Below, piece by piece: positions 24,905 through 35,804 of a stretch of DNA of 64,000 nt. The notes beneath the pieces are model-generated. The model was not told where the DNA came from and did not search any database. It saw only the letters and a list, made by a program, of their open reading frames with translations. A program made the translations under genes and the position numbers. The stretch comes from Deroplatys truncata (taxonomy: Eukaryota > Arthropoda > Insecta > Mantodea > Mantidae). Location of the stretch: the NCBI GenBank assembly GCA_030765065.1, contig CM060975.1:196634507-196698506 (forward strand). The letters run 5' to 3'. The first letter of the stretch is position 1. Every line of letters begins with the position of its first letter.

Positions 24905-25145
24905 GTGCACGTTGCATCCTTGGAAGATGCTTTACTGAAATACCAAGTTTGATGTTTAAGCACATTTTAGTTTTTTAATTATTCTGTTCACACACACACA
25001 CACACACACACACAAACCTTTCCTTAAAAATGTTTTTTATTCAGGGGACCTCAGAATATGTATTTTCGGTGAAATCTCGACATCAATTTTTGGGTTTAAT
25101 ACAATGCAACCACTTATCTCTATAGGCAGGTGGCTGAGACAATAG

Positions 25146-25380
25146 AAAAGAAAGAACGACTTACCACTTGAAAAGGGATTATGTGTTCAAAGATTCAAAC
25201 CATGAAGAATATCTAAAAAATAGTTAATGACAACAATTTTTATTCAACTAAAATTTTTGTGTCCTTTAACAAGTACCGCATGTTTTGCGTAGTAAGATTT
25301 TGTCTACCTCTTACGGTTTACCGGTTATACAAAATACATTCAGAATGAAGAGGACTGCACAGGCTATTCCCAGAAAATTC
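25146..25380 (+). repeat. CA element, middle fragment
   Basis: Middle part of a plus-strand copy (AAAATTTTTGTGTCCTTTAAC, TACGGTTTACCGGTTATAC, GAATGAAGAGGACTGCACAG). It ends abruptly at CCCAGAAAATTC, where sequence of opposite orientation begins. Confidence 0.7.
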
Positions 25381-25826
25381 TCTAAAAGTGTTCTTCATTG
25401 TGAACAACGTTTGCATAACTGGTAAATCATAAGAGATAGACAAAATTTTACTACACACAAAACGTAGATTGCGTTAAAATACACAATTTATGCCATATAC
25501 ATTTTTTGTTGAGTGAACCATTTTCAAGATATTGCTTGTTATTCCCTTAAATTTTCCAATACTTATACTATTTCTCAAATGGGAATTCGTTATTCATTTT
25601 TTTGTCCTGGTAATGCAAAGAGAATGGAATACTCCACATAGCAACCAGCTCTTAAAATATTTGACTATCGCTTAAAGCCTACCAATTCCCCTTGCAACTA
25701 TAAGAAAATTAGCAATAAGATTAACATCTCGATATCTCGATTAACATGAAGCATATGGAGAACAAGCGTTTGTAAAAATAGTTTGTACAAGAGTAGAGAA
25801 AGTCATGTGAGTATAACACATCAGAT
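25381..25826 (-). repeat. CA element, subfamily A, left half
   Basis: Minus-strand left half from the GTGTTCTTCATTGTGAACAA block to the complement of TCTGATGTGTTATACTCAC at 25826. It is joined head-on to the plus-strand fragment at 25380. Confidence 0.8.
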
Positions 25827-26867
25827 TTTTTGTTTTGGATGAATAATTGATACTGACATAATTATATGATGGGCTACCCTGAAACCAAAAATCGTAAAAA
25901 GATTTAAAATACTCCATACATATATCGCCTTATTGTCCAATAATGATAATTTGAGTTCGAGTTCCAGTACCACTTCCAACTGTCATCTATTAAAGACAAA
26001 ACTCAAAACGGAATAGCAGATAAGTATGAAATAAGTCCAGCATCTTTCAAGGATGTGAGAAAGATTTCAGGATATAAGTCCTACCCAAATAATCCTTTAC
26101 ATAGAAGCTCTCTCCGTTATTTATTTTTTCTCAAAATGGCTTAAATAATTTTGATTGAAATTTTACATATTTGAAACGTTTGCTTAGTAAATAAAATATA
26201 GTGTTAATCCAATTTATTTTGATGGCTTTTACACAAATGAGAAGTCATAAGAATTAGATAAAAACGTATTATGTAAAAAGGGCAGATACATTCATATATG
26301 CAAGTTTTTAGCATCAAAAATTTCCAAAGTGTTCTTTGGATTGTCCAATACCTTAAGAGTACTGAAACAGTTGTTATTAAGGTTTTATTATAAACACCAG
26401 GAAATAGAAGCGAGTGTTTTGCCTTCCAAACACAGTGTTGAAAATACGAATCTATAATTTCAAACTTCGTTACGAATTAATTTGCAGGGTATCCTTCCTG
26501 ATTACAGGTCTTCTGTTATTGGCCAGACCATGCTTCATAATATACTGTTCAGTTAATGTTCACTGAAATGAGAGCAGCATGATGAGCTTGCGTTGATTAG
26601 CAGCAACATGGTAATTACTAGCCTCATTAACAGACCAAAAGAAATTAATTGCCAAGTGCCAATCTGCTCGGCTTCAGGCAATGTTTGCTGTCTATTTAAA
26701 TAATAATGTACATTACGTACATATGTACGTAATGTAAATGTTAAATAATTGTTACTTTCTCTCGTTTATCAACTGATAAAGTCAGAAATTCTCATAGGCA
26801 GCTACAACTATTCAAAGTTGGAGCCAGTATTCATTCATTATCTGTTTACCCTCCTCTTATGTAGGAC
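25827..26867. other. Intergenic DNA with a degenerate CA-element relic and a palindrome
   Basis: 25828-25925 is inverted relative to 27945-28045. 26000-26200 is a weak minus-strand CA-element relic (TCCAGCATCTTTCAAGGATG, TTACATAGAAG). A perfect 28-bp palindrome lies at 26709-26736. No gene is supported. Confidence 0.45.
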
Positions 26868-27183
26868 TTACACCCCCCAAGACCTACAGGCGGGTGCCTG
26901 GGGTCAGAGGCCCGTCGAGGAGCAGACAGAATATCCAGGATGGGTGATCAGCCTGATGCCTGGTATGGAAGGAAGGAAGTAGAAGAAACGAAATGTTGGT
27001 GAAAGGAAAGGTGATGATGGAGCAGTTGGTGCAATGAATGGCTGGGGAAACCGGAGAACCCGGAGAAAACCCGCCCAGACGCCGCATCGTCCACCACAAA
27101 TCCCACATGCAGGTCCCTGGGATTGAACCCGGGCCGCCTCGGTGGGAGGCGAGCGGTCTAACCACTCGGCCACGGCGCCGTTG
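26868..27183 (-). repeat. SINE S6
   Basis: On the minus strand the head resembles a type II tRNA: GGCGCCGTGGCCGAGTGGTT, then CCCGGGTTCAATCCCAGG. It is followed by a ~240-bp body. The 3' half recurs at 27515-27660 in the opposite direction. It is not a tRNA gene, because the tRNA-like part runs straight into the SINE body. Confidence 0.75.
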
Positions 27184-27514
27184 GAGCCGAATAACTAAAA
27201 ACTTCCAGGCTATAAGATCGTGGTCTACCAACATGCTGTTAATGTCGGATGATTTTCGCCCATTATGATGTGGTGAAACGTACGTCTTTCAACACTAACT
27301 ATTAAGGCCATGGCCCAAGCTTTTTGGTTGTTCGTATATGAAGAGTCCGTTTTGCAATTCGTTGTCATTTTCGTGCAGTACAGTCTCCTTCAGGGATATC
27401 TCCTTCGAATTCTGTGAGTGAGGTGGGGTGTCTCTGCTTGGTTAATAATCTGATCCGCGAATTTTTGTTTCATCTCTTTATCGTTACATATACTTTCCTT
27501 CTGCTGCACTGCTA

Positions 27515-27660
27515 CACCAAGCATTGGGCTGATCACCCACCCGGGATATGCTATGATCCAGAGCTTGCTTGCTCCTCGACAGACTACTGATTAATTGGCT
27601 TTGGCTTGTAAGTCCCTTGGGGTGTAAGCCCGATCAAGAGAACGATATTCCGTGAAAAAG
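27515..27660 (+). repeat. SINE S6, 3' part
   Basis: GGGCTGATCACCCACCCGGG and TTGGGGTGTAAGCCCG match the complement of 26870-26960. The head is missing. Its orientation is opposite to the copy 330 bp upstream. Confidence 0.65.
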
Positions 27661-28050
27661 AAGAAGTAGAAGAAGAAGAGGTCGGGATGTCTAAGTTTGC
27701 TTGAGAGATGTGGATTGCAGTGCAATTACCTTAACAGTTGTCTTGGTTAAAAATATACAAGTTCGAAAAGAGAACATTGTGGAATAGTTCAGAAGAGGTT
27801 TCTTCCCCTCTATTTATTTAACGTCGCCATATCGCGAGGATCTGTTAGGGGATACCTCGTGGTTCGGTGTGTAGTGCAAAGTTAGTCTTCTGTACCATAA
27901 CATCTGGCTTAGTCTCGCACTTCTGCTTCTATAGATGATAAGGAGATTTATGGAGTATTTTAAAGCGTTTTACGATTTTTGGTTTCAGGGTAGCCCATCA
28001 TACATGTCAGTATCAATTATTCATCCAAAATATAAAAAATTACTAGAAAA

Positions 28051-28803
28051 ACCTTGTGTGTTACATTCCGATGCTTTAATCTACCCTATAGTGTTTAACC
28101 CAGTTAAATCTTTGCAGAAATAACTAAACTACGCATGTCGTCATAAATACAAAGGGAACAGCGATAGTTAGATATTTAAGAACTGGACGCTGTATGCAAT
28201 CGCTTGAAAGGACTTTTAAGAGAAATGAAGAAATGAACAATTCGAACCATTAATAACGGATATCTCAGAAATGGCTTATGCCACAAAAAAGCCTTATGTG
28301 AAATAAATTGTGTGTTTTAAAGGGAACTACATTTTTTGTGTAGCACATTTTCGTCTATTGCTTAACGTTCACCAGTTATACAAGATTATACAAAATTCCT
28401 TCCAAATGAAAAGTATTTCAAAGGATATTTCCCAAAAATTTAAGATATACATTTCAGTTGTCATGTAAATATCTTTAATAATGGTATTTTAATAAAAATT
28501 GTTTGAGTCATTTTTTAGAAAATAAAAAATTTCGAAAAGTGTTCCATGTAAAGAGTAGTTGGGGTGGAAATGTTGGAAGATAATGAACTTAAATACCAAG
28601 TTTGGTACTCACCCGACTGTTCGTTTCTGAGTTATGCTGTTCACAGACAGACACACACACACAGACACACACGGACATGTTTCCAAAAACGTTTTTTTTT
28701 ATTCAGGGGGCCTCAAAACATATATTTCCGGTGAAATCTCGGTATCGAATTTTTGGGCGGAATACAATACTTCCCTTACTTACTATACGTAGTAGAGAAA
28801 TGA
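28051..28803 (+). repeat. CA element, subfamily B
   Basis: Plus-strand B copy with (CA)-rich DNA at about 28643-28671 and the hairpin CCTTACTTACTATACGTAGT. It ends AGTAGAGAAATGAAAAA. The left terminal motif is degenerate. Confidence 0.8.
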
Positions 28804-28805
28804 AA

Positions 28806-29119
28806 AAGAGATAAATCAAGATTGGAAGCAGCAGAGATGAAATTTTTTAGATCTGTTCCAGGAGTGATAAAAACAGACTAAGAAATGTGGGTATCAGAGA
28901 ACAGCTACTGGAAGAACATATAGCCGGGGAAATAGAAGTATACCAGAATAAAAATGGAAAGAACATGTTCTAAGAACGGCTCCTTCAAGATTTCTTAAGC
29001 AAACATTGTTTTATAGACCATTTGGTAACAGAGGATTTGTACGGCCCCGAAGAATATGAAGGAATTGAATTGAGAATTAGCGTCGGAACAGGTCGTCTGG
29101 CCTAAACGATGTTTTAAAA

Positions 29120-29153
<34 letters not shown>
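28806..29153 (+). pseudogene. Non-LTR retrotransposon 3' end with (AAT)n tail
   Basis: The plus strand reads LEAAEMKFFRSVPGVIKTD, the connection segment after the RT, then several frame changes and a last block SGLNDVLKE just before a trinucleotide tail of AAT units (29121-29153). It is broken by stops throughout. It begins right at the A-rich end of the preceding CA element. Related fragments are at 53227-53460 and 2064-2820. Confidence 0.65.
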
Positions 29154-29155
<2 letters not shown>

Positions 29156-29869
29156 ATCCAATTTTAAATAATTTCTGCGCAAGCTTTTTTGTTAACGCCT
29201 GTCCTCCACTGTTCCATTTCATTTACCATCGGTCCTTGATATTTAAACTCAGTTAATTTATCTTATGCAGCCTTGGCAAGTGAGACATTAGCAGATTTGC
29301 AATTTAATGGAGAATGGACTGGATTCAGAATGTCCTGTGACGAGCAATAAATCGTGAATCGTGAGCAGTGGATGCCACGCTTTCATTTCCCTGCTTCCCT
29401 ACTTTTTCAAGCCCGTCTTTTTCTCATGCATAGACTAGCTACTGAGGGAACAGGTTTCTTGCTGATGAACAAAAAAAAAAAACTAAACAAGGTGAACAGG
29501 TATAATCTGCATCTGCTATTATAAAACTCTCTAGACTCAAGAGTTATTTTATTGCTTAACAGATACATGTCAAGCACCGGTGTATGCTTCAGGCATCAAC
29601 TGCGTAGTTCTGTAAATAACAGGCTTTATTTAAAGTTTTGAAGAATAATTGCTCCTAGAAATAACCTTATGCCTAAATGCACGACTTTATCTACCCATTT
29701 CAACTTCACATAATTCCTTATGCATTATAAAATCCATATAAAATGACTAATTCATGTTACGTTACTTCCGATAAACCGACTAGAAATAATCTAAATTTAG
29801 CAAAAAAGAAATATGGAAAACAAAAACACATCTGTTTGCGTACAGTAGTTCGCATTCAGTTTGTGCTAC
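29154..29869. other. Intergenic DNA, nothing recognised
   Basis: No supported gene or repeat. Confidence 0.4.
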
Positions 29870-30165
29870 TAATGGACCTATATGGTTTACCAGCTAGCAA
29901 AAATCATTCAGAACGAAGATGACCTAAGATGCTATCCCCAGAAAATTTAAGATATACATTTAATGTTGTCATGAAATATCTTAAACATGTGATATTTTAA
30001 TCAAAATGGTTAGAGACATTTTTGAAAAAATCAAAATAACCAAACAGTTTCCATGTAAAGGATTGTTTGGATGGAAAATTTTCAGAGCGCCTCAAAACAA
30101 GCATTTCCGGTGAAATTTCGGTATCAGATTTTGGGTGGAATGAAGTTACTACTTACTGTAAGTAA
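29870..30165 (+). repeat. CA element with internal deletion
   Basis: Plus-strand fragment that jumps from the GTAAAGGATTGTTTGGATGG block to CGCCTCAAAACAAGCATTTC. The stretch containing the (CA)n tract is missing. Confidence 0.7.
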
Positions 30166-31061
30166 AAAATCTTTAAGTTTATATGCATCAACATTTAAAC
30201 TCGCACAGGGAATATTCTCAATAGTCTATCCTTTAAAACTTATGAATGACTTTCTGCCAATTTTTGTTAAGAAAATATTAATATAATTGTTTTTGATGGG
30301 CATTTTGACTATTGTAATTCTCTTTTTACTAACTTAACTGAAATGTCAACTCTAAGACTCAAAATACCTGTGTAGGCTTTGTATGCAATCTCTGTCGATT
30401 TGATCATGTTTACACCGTCATTCGAATTGGCTCCAAAAACTTTACGTTCTTGATCACTTCTCCACCAACTCCTTCATATCTAAATGCTTGCTTTAAATAT
30501 CCTTCTGACTATAATAATCGAGAAACTCGCTCACGAAACTCTTTCATTCTTTCTACATGCTCATCATGCAACCTTCTATTCATCAATATTCACTATAGCA
30601 TTAGGATAGGATAGGACTAGAAGCGGAGGGGGACTGCGCCGGGAAACTGAAACCACCATTCTCCAGAAGCTACAACTACTGCAGAACAACCACCAGCAGC
30701 TGCATGAAGGCTACGTTCTATGCCGAGCATTCATGGAATCTCACACGCTACCACTTGTACAACCACCGAATCTACACTTGTACGACCAAACTACCGGCGC
30801 AGAACCGCTGAAACAACCCCTGCATGATTGAACTATGATTAAAGAACAATTAAACTCCTATCCATCCTTCACCTCAGCCAGGAACTTGTGCCATAGCTGT
30901 ACTCCAGCTCCCACAAACCGCTCCCGGCACCGACCGGCAGCATGTACCAACTATTACTAACGGAGGTGCTAATGCGGTACTCCCCCTACCTTTACCCTTA
31001 ACTCCTGTCAAATCCTATTCAATCACCTCATGAACTCTCACCTATAACCCCCCAAAAAAAC
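30166..31061. other. Intergenic DNA; GC-rich block of unknown origin
   Basis: About 30605-31010 is markedly GC-richer than its surroundings. It ends in CTACCTTTACCCTT, which is the complement of the S4-type GGTAAAGGTA tail motif. It may be an S4-related relic. No gene is supported. Confidence 0.35.
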
Positions 31062-31565
31062 TTAGCACCTCGACCTACGCAGATCTTTTGTACCTAGGGA
31101 GAGAGGGATGAGGTGAGAGGAGATAGAGGGCGGCCAGACCAGGAGGTACGACAGGCAAAGGGCAGGGTCTCTATCGTTTACAAATTTAAACTCCCCAGAT
31201 GGCAGCTGGTGCAACCGCCCCCCCCCTGTGGGCTTACACATCCGTTGGGGCCCCGGGACCTAGAGACCGCTCCGCTCTGGGGACGAAGATTTACTCGGAG
31301 TATCTTTTTCCCCTGACATGCACACGTTGATACCTCCTTTGCACTTGCAGCCCTGAAAGAGACTAGGTTGATGAAAGGTGAAATGAAATGAGAATGGGGT
31401 GAAATGGAGGGACAGGAAAAACGGGGGAGGTAATGATCCTTCCCAGCATTCGCCTAGAGACGTGAAGAAACCCCCCCACCCCAAAAATCCCATGGGTCAG
31501 GAAAATTGGCGGCGGAAACCGAACCCACGACCTCCCAAATGTGAGCCATTCCACACTGTAGCACT
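31062..31565 (-). repeat. SINE S4
   Basis: Minus-strand S4 of the same subtype as 56040-56485 (3' end CTTAGCACCTCGACCTACG). The head region near 31560-31510 carries the B-box-like GTTCGGTTTCCG. Open frames in it follow the repeat. Confidence 0.75.
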
Positions 31566-31883
31566 AGTTCGTCTTTGGAATTTCCTATCGGAAGATACAA
31601 GGGACTGTTGGAACGTACAGAGTTCAGGAGGAAAATTAAGGTATTCGTTTAAAGTCCAACTTAATCTGCTGCTCTATTGTAACGATAAATGCGTCGCAAT
31701 ATTCATTTATTATTAGTTATTATTATTATTTTATGTTCTAGTAACTAATATTTCAATTTTAAATATTAGCCGTTTACAGTGATTGTTTTTACCTATATGA
31801 ATGTTGGGCATAAACATTTAAGTTATGATTTTCCTTTTCGTAATTTTAATATTTTTGTTCGACCTTTGTAAGTTTCTCTTTTT

Positions 31884-32716
31884 ACATTCTCTACCACTTA
31901 CCTAGTAGGTAGAGAAGGTATTGCACTCCACCCAAAAAGTCATACCGAGATTTTACTGGAAATACGTGTTTTGAGGTCCCCTGAATAAAAAAACATTTTT
32001 TTTAGATAAACGTCCGTGTATGTGTGTCTGCGTAACTGAACAGCATACTCAAAAACGAAAAGTTGGATCAATACCAAACTTGGTATTTAGGTTCAACACC
32101 CCCCAAAAATGTGACAAGAAGATTTTCAAGAAAATCCCTTCCACTATATACTACCTTTACATGGATGGGTTTTCGAAATTTTGTATTTTTTAAAAAATGG
32201 CCTAACGATTTTAATTAAAATACCATACATTAAAGATATTTACATGTATGTCTTGAATTTTCTGGTAATACCGTGAAGTCCACTTCATTTGGAAGAAATT
32301 TTGTATAATCTTGTATAAATGGTAAACGTTAAGTGATATTATTCCAAAAATGTGGATCTCTTTAAAACACAATTTATTTCAAAAAGTTTTTTGTGGCATA
32401 AACCATTTCTGAGATATTCGTTATTAAAGGTTCAATTGTATAGTTCTTGGTCATTCTGTGTCAACATTCAGTTGTTTCTGCGATTGCATGGAAACAGTAT
32501 GGAATTTTAAGGCCAGCATATATCGTCCAGTTCTTAAAGATTTGACTGTCGCTGTTCCCTTTGTATCTATAGCGATATTTGTAATGTAGCTATTTCTGCA
32601 AATGTTATTTGGATTAAAATGTATTAGGCAGAAAAATAAGCTTTAGCAGGAATAGTTTGTATACCCAGTAATGAATGATAGGGAGTAGAGAAAGTCGTGT
32701 GAATTATCACATAGGA
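31884..32716 (-). repeat. CA element, subfamily B
   Basis: Minus-strand copy with a clear hairpin at its right-end side (CTTACCTAGTAGGTAGAGAA), a short (GT) slot, the B-type left half, and a 5' end near 32716. Confidence 0.85.
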
Positions 32717-33607
32717 TTTTATTTTTATTGTGTTGTATTAAATTGTATTGCCTGGTAAAGTGGAAAAAAGACTGCATAGCATTCACTCATATCAGGGTAA
32801 ATAAACAAATATGTAGAGAAAGCAAAATGCTGAGGAATGTGATTTATAGAGGCCACAAATTTTAAATCAGAAAATTAAAGTTTCCAATTAACGTACAATC
32901 TTTCTGCATTTAGCAAAAGCCACAATGTAATAAGAGTTGTTTACTAAGATAGCAAATAAAGTTAATCTGTGCTAAAAAGTATGTGGAGAACGCAGATTCA
33001 GAATTTGTTAACAAGAAGATGGGAAACACACCGTCCTTCAACTCTTGTAACCCAAGACGTCTTCTTTGCATTCACTCTGTACGTGACGAAGAGAAAGGTG
33101 GTCTTATTTGGGATTCTTCGGGTCTAGGAGTATGGGTCATAGATTGCCTTTAGAAAGCCTATATGCAACTATTGAGAAACTATAAACTTCCATCACCCCT
33201 CTCTAAATGACCTCTTGCAAACTTTACTGATGTTTCAAACTTGATTTACTCTATCTTTCAAGGCAGTTTACGTATTCAGCATACATTCATTTTTGCGGTT
33301 TGGCCGGTTCAACAACCTTGCCACTCATTAACCGATTTATTCACAGCCTTTTACTCATCTTCAAGGTCAGTTACCTTTCGTAGTTCAAAAGGTTTACGAG
33401 GTTAAGGATGAAAATTCTCGGCGATTCTTTACTATTTGCCTTTAATGAGTACATCATTTTAAAAGTGTTACAAAGGTTACGCCTTTGGGTTTGAACGCTC
33501 CAAAGTAGTTGATGTATAGTTCACCTTTCTAATTTGAGGGCACTGAGATTTGTCATGGTAGTCCTCTCCGTCTTACCTCAGTATTTTGTCTGCAGCGACA
33601 TCTGAAG
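32717..33607. other. Intergenic DNA, nothing recognised
   Basis: No supported gene or repeat. Confidence 0.4.
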
Positions 33608-33700
33608 TTAAGAAATCCTATGAGTTACATTCACATAACATTCTCTACTCACTCGTCTACAAACTGTTATCCCAAAGGTATATTCTTCTATCTAGAGGCA
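33608..33700 (+). repeat. CA element, 5' fragment
   Basis: GAGTTACATTCACATAAC, TTCTCTACTCAC and the following 50 bp match the first part of the copy at 23163. Confidence 0.55.
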
Positions 33701-33798
33701 GTATTTTTAACACTTAAATGATTTGTCTAATTATATAATATAAAATTCAATAACAGCCAACCTTAAAGCAATATTTGTATAAATAACATATAGAATTA

Positions 33799-34298
33799 TG
33801 TAACAGTCATTGTATTAGGGTTATATTATTATGTACATGTATAATAATGCTATGTGAATATATTAAGTAATTTAACAATATAGGAGCTGTGATAATATAG
33901 GTCAAAAGTTGCTAACAATGAGGTAACCTTGATGCAATAATGAATTGGAAAGTTTAATAATGCGTACTAATAATTCTTGGAGCAACAATAATGTAATTTT
34001 GAGACAGTTTATAAATAGCCAATCAACAACAAGAAAGGCTAAAGATTAAATAAAAGTATTCTATTGGAGTAGGATTAGCCAATCAGAGACCTGAAAGAGA
34101 TGAAATTTGCAAATTCAGGCGGTAGAAGTCAGTTTCTTGTAGACAGTGTTCCTAACCGGACGCGAGACGCGTTCCGGAGCATTTAAATACGTATTCAGTG
34201 TGAGACATATAAAATTCATAACGGCGAGAATATTATAAAGTTTGCGTGTTAAAAAAGTGCAAGTAATTAATAAAAGAATCTCACAGTTCTCTATAACA
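33799..34298 (+). other. LTR-like stretch, uncertain
   Basis: Begins TGTAACAG and contains TATAAATAGCC near 34011 and a TAATAAAAG motif near 34269. It could end at ATAACA. These are generic LTR-like features with no second copy or duplication, so the call is weak; no gene is seen. Confidence 0.25.
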
Positions 34299-34500
34299 GT
34301 GAAGTGTTATTTATTCGTGTGAAGGATTAATAAATGGAGTGAAGTAAAAATTATAATTTGTGTAGGCCTACGTTCTTTAGCCGCACCATCTCCTGTTAAG
34401 AAATACATGTTTCTACAAATTAATACAGCAGCCGAGGCAAACATAAATATAAATAATATTTAAAGAAACATAAAAATACTAAGTTGATTTCTAAAACTTG

Positions 34501-34585
34501 GGGCGAAGGCCACCGGAAAAGTAAACTTCGGGCGAAGGCCACCGGAAAAGTGAACGTTGGGGCGAAGGCTATCGGGAACTTTGTA
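34501..34585. repeat. Short tandem repeat, about 29-bp unit, three copies
   Basis: GGGCGAAGGCCACCGGAAAA starts at 34501 and again at 34530. A diverged third unit (GGGCGAAGGCTATCGGGAAC) starts at 34560. The unit length is 29-30 bp, so the reading frame is not kept across units. Confidence 0.8.
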
Positions 34586-34743
34586 CCATACGTGGGGCAG
34601 TTATTTCATCAAGTTTGGCTCTCCAACTGCAGCAATACAATACAATTTCTCCTTCAAAGATACTACTTAAATCTAAGTAACTTTTTTCTCACACTTTATT
34701 TATTTTAAGTCGCTTAAACTACGTTGTCATATCGTGACGTTAT

Positions 34744-34775
34744 CATATGTTTTGAGACCCCCTGAATCCAAAAAA
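34744..34775 (-). repeat. CA element, small inverted fragment
   Basis: CATATGTTTTGAGACCCCCT followed by GAATCCAAAAAA is the complement of part of the right half of the element. It is joined to the 5' end of a plus-strand copy at 34776. Confidence 0.7.
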
Positions 34776-35703
34776 TCTTATTTGTTACACTCACATGACT
34801 TTCTTACTCTTGTACAAAATATTTTTACAAACCCTTATTCTCCATATGCTTCATGTTAATCGAGATATCGAGATGTTAATCTTATTGCTAATTTTCTTGT
34901 AGATGCAAGGGGAATTGGTAGGCTTTAAGCTATAGTCAAATATTTCAAGAGCTGGTTTCTATGTAGAGTATTCCATTCTCTTTACATTACCAGGACAAAA
35001 AAATGAATAACGAATTCCCATTTGAGAAAAAGTATAGGTATTGGAAAATTTAAGGGAATAACAAGCAATATCTCGAAAATCATTCACTCAACAAAAAAAT
35101 GTATATGACATAAATTGTGTATTTTAACGCGATCTACGTTTTGTGTGTAGTAAACTTTTGTCTACCTCTTATGGTTTACCAGTTATGCAAACGTTCAAAA
35201 TGAAGAACACTTTTGGAGACATTTCCATAAATTTCAAGACATATTTTATTTGTCCTAAAAGTATCTTAAATATATGATATTTTAATCAAAATCGTTGTAC
35301 ACATCGCCCGTCACTCTCATCATCAAGCTGAGATAAGTCGTAACAAAGTAAGTGTACCGGAAGGTGTACCTAGAAAGTAGATATTAGAACTATTTTTGAG
35401 AGAAGTAAATTTTTCGAAAAATTTTCCATGTAAAATGTAATCTGTGGTGGGGGATTTTCTTGAAAACCTTCGTGTCGCATTTCTGGAAGATACTGAACCT
35501 AAATACCAAGTTTGATGTTTATCCGACTGTTCATTTCTGAGTTATGCTGTTCACAGACACACACACACGGACATCTTTCCAAAAATGCTTTTTTTGGATT
35601 CAGGTGGCCTCAAAACACGTATTTCTGGTGAAATCTCGGTATCGAATTTTTGAGTGGAATGCAATACTTCCCCTACTTATGTACTATACGTAGTAGAGAA
35701 AGT
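34776..35703 (+). repeat. CA element, subfamily A, with mitochondrial insertion
   Basis: Near full-length plus-strand copy that ends CGTAGTAGAGAAAGTAAAAA. It is normal except for about 85 bp of foreign sequence at 35297-35385 between ATCGTT and AGAACTATTTTTGAG. Those parts adjoin in other copies (ATCGTTAGAGCCATTTTTGA). Confidence 0.85.
35297..35378 (+). rRNA. Nuclear insertion of mitochondrial 12S rRNA 3' end (NUMT)
   Basis: The segment has the strongly conserved 3' end of small-subunit rRNA in its mitochondrial form: GTACACATCGCCCGTCACTC, then GAGATAAGTCGTAACAAAGT, then GTACCGGAAGGTGTACCTAG. Cytosolic 18S rRNA reads differently after the GTACAC block. It is a fragment of about 80 bp, not a gene. 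It sits inside a CA element, followed by about 7 bp that match neither source, and two T residues at 35295-35296 could be shared by host and insert. The composition suits arthropod mitochondria; this is recognition of the conserved core, not a database match. Confidence 0.9.
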
Positions 35704-35711
35704 AAAAAGTT

Positions 35712-35795
35712 GGTTGATCTGCGGGATTTGAACCTGAGATGTCCCAAATGTGGCCACAGACGTTAAAGCCTGGGCCCCCTGCTCGATAAACACTC
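35712..35795 (-). repeat. tRNA-like SINE fragment
   Basis: The complement contains a B-box-like GGTTCAAATCCCGC and an upstream head-like stretch. It lies just beyond the CA element. Confidence 0.45.
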
Positions 35796-35804
35796 CTTGT
35801 TAAA

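Larger units (their letters stand above)
23396..25145 (+). repeat. CA element carrying two insertions
   Basis: A full copy whose segments (23396-23517, 24172-24680, 24905-25145) join in the normal order when two insertions are left out: a foldback MITE at 23518-24171 and a SINE at 24681-24904. It has (CA)n at about 24991-25014 and a degenerate 3' hairpin. Confidence 0.7.

Noticed and set aside
27120-27183. A serine- or leucine-type tRNA gene on the minus strand
   Set aside because: The head is tRNA-like, but it is followed by a SINE body found again at 27515-27660, and no terminator-like T-run follows a complete tRNA.
35297-35378. Nuclear 18S or bacterial 16S rRNA as source of the rRNA-like segment
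   Set aside because: The sequence after the CGCCCGTCAC block and the AGATAAGTCGTAACAAAGT spacing fit mitochondrial 12S, not the longer helix-44 region of 18S or 16S.
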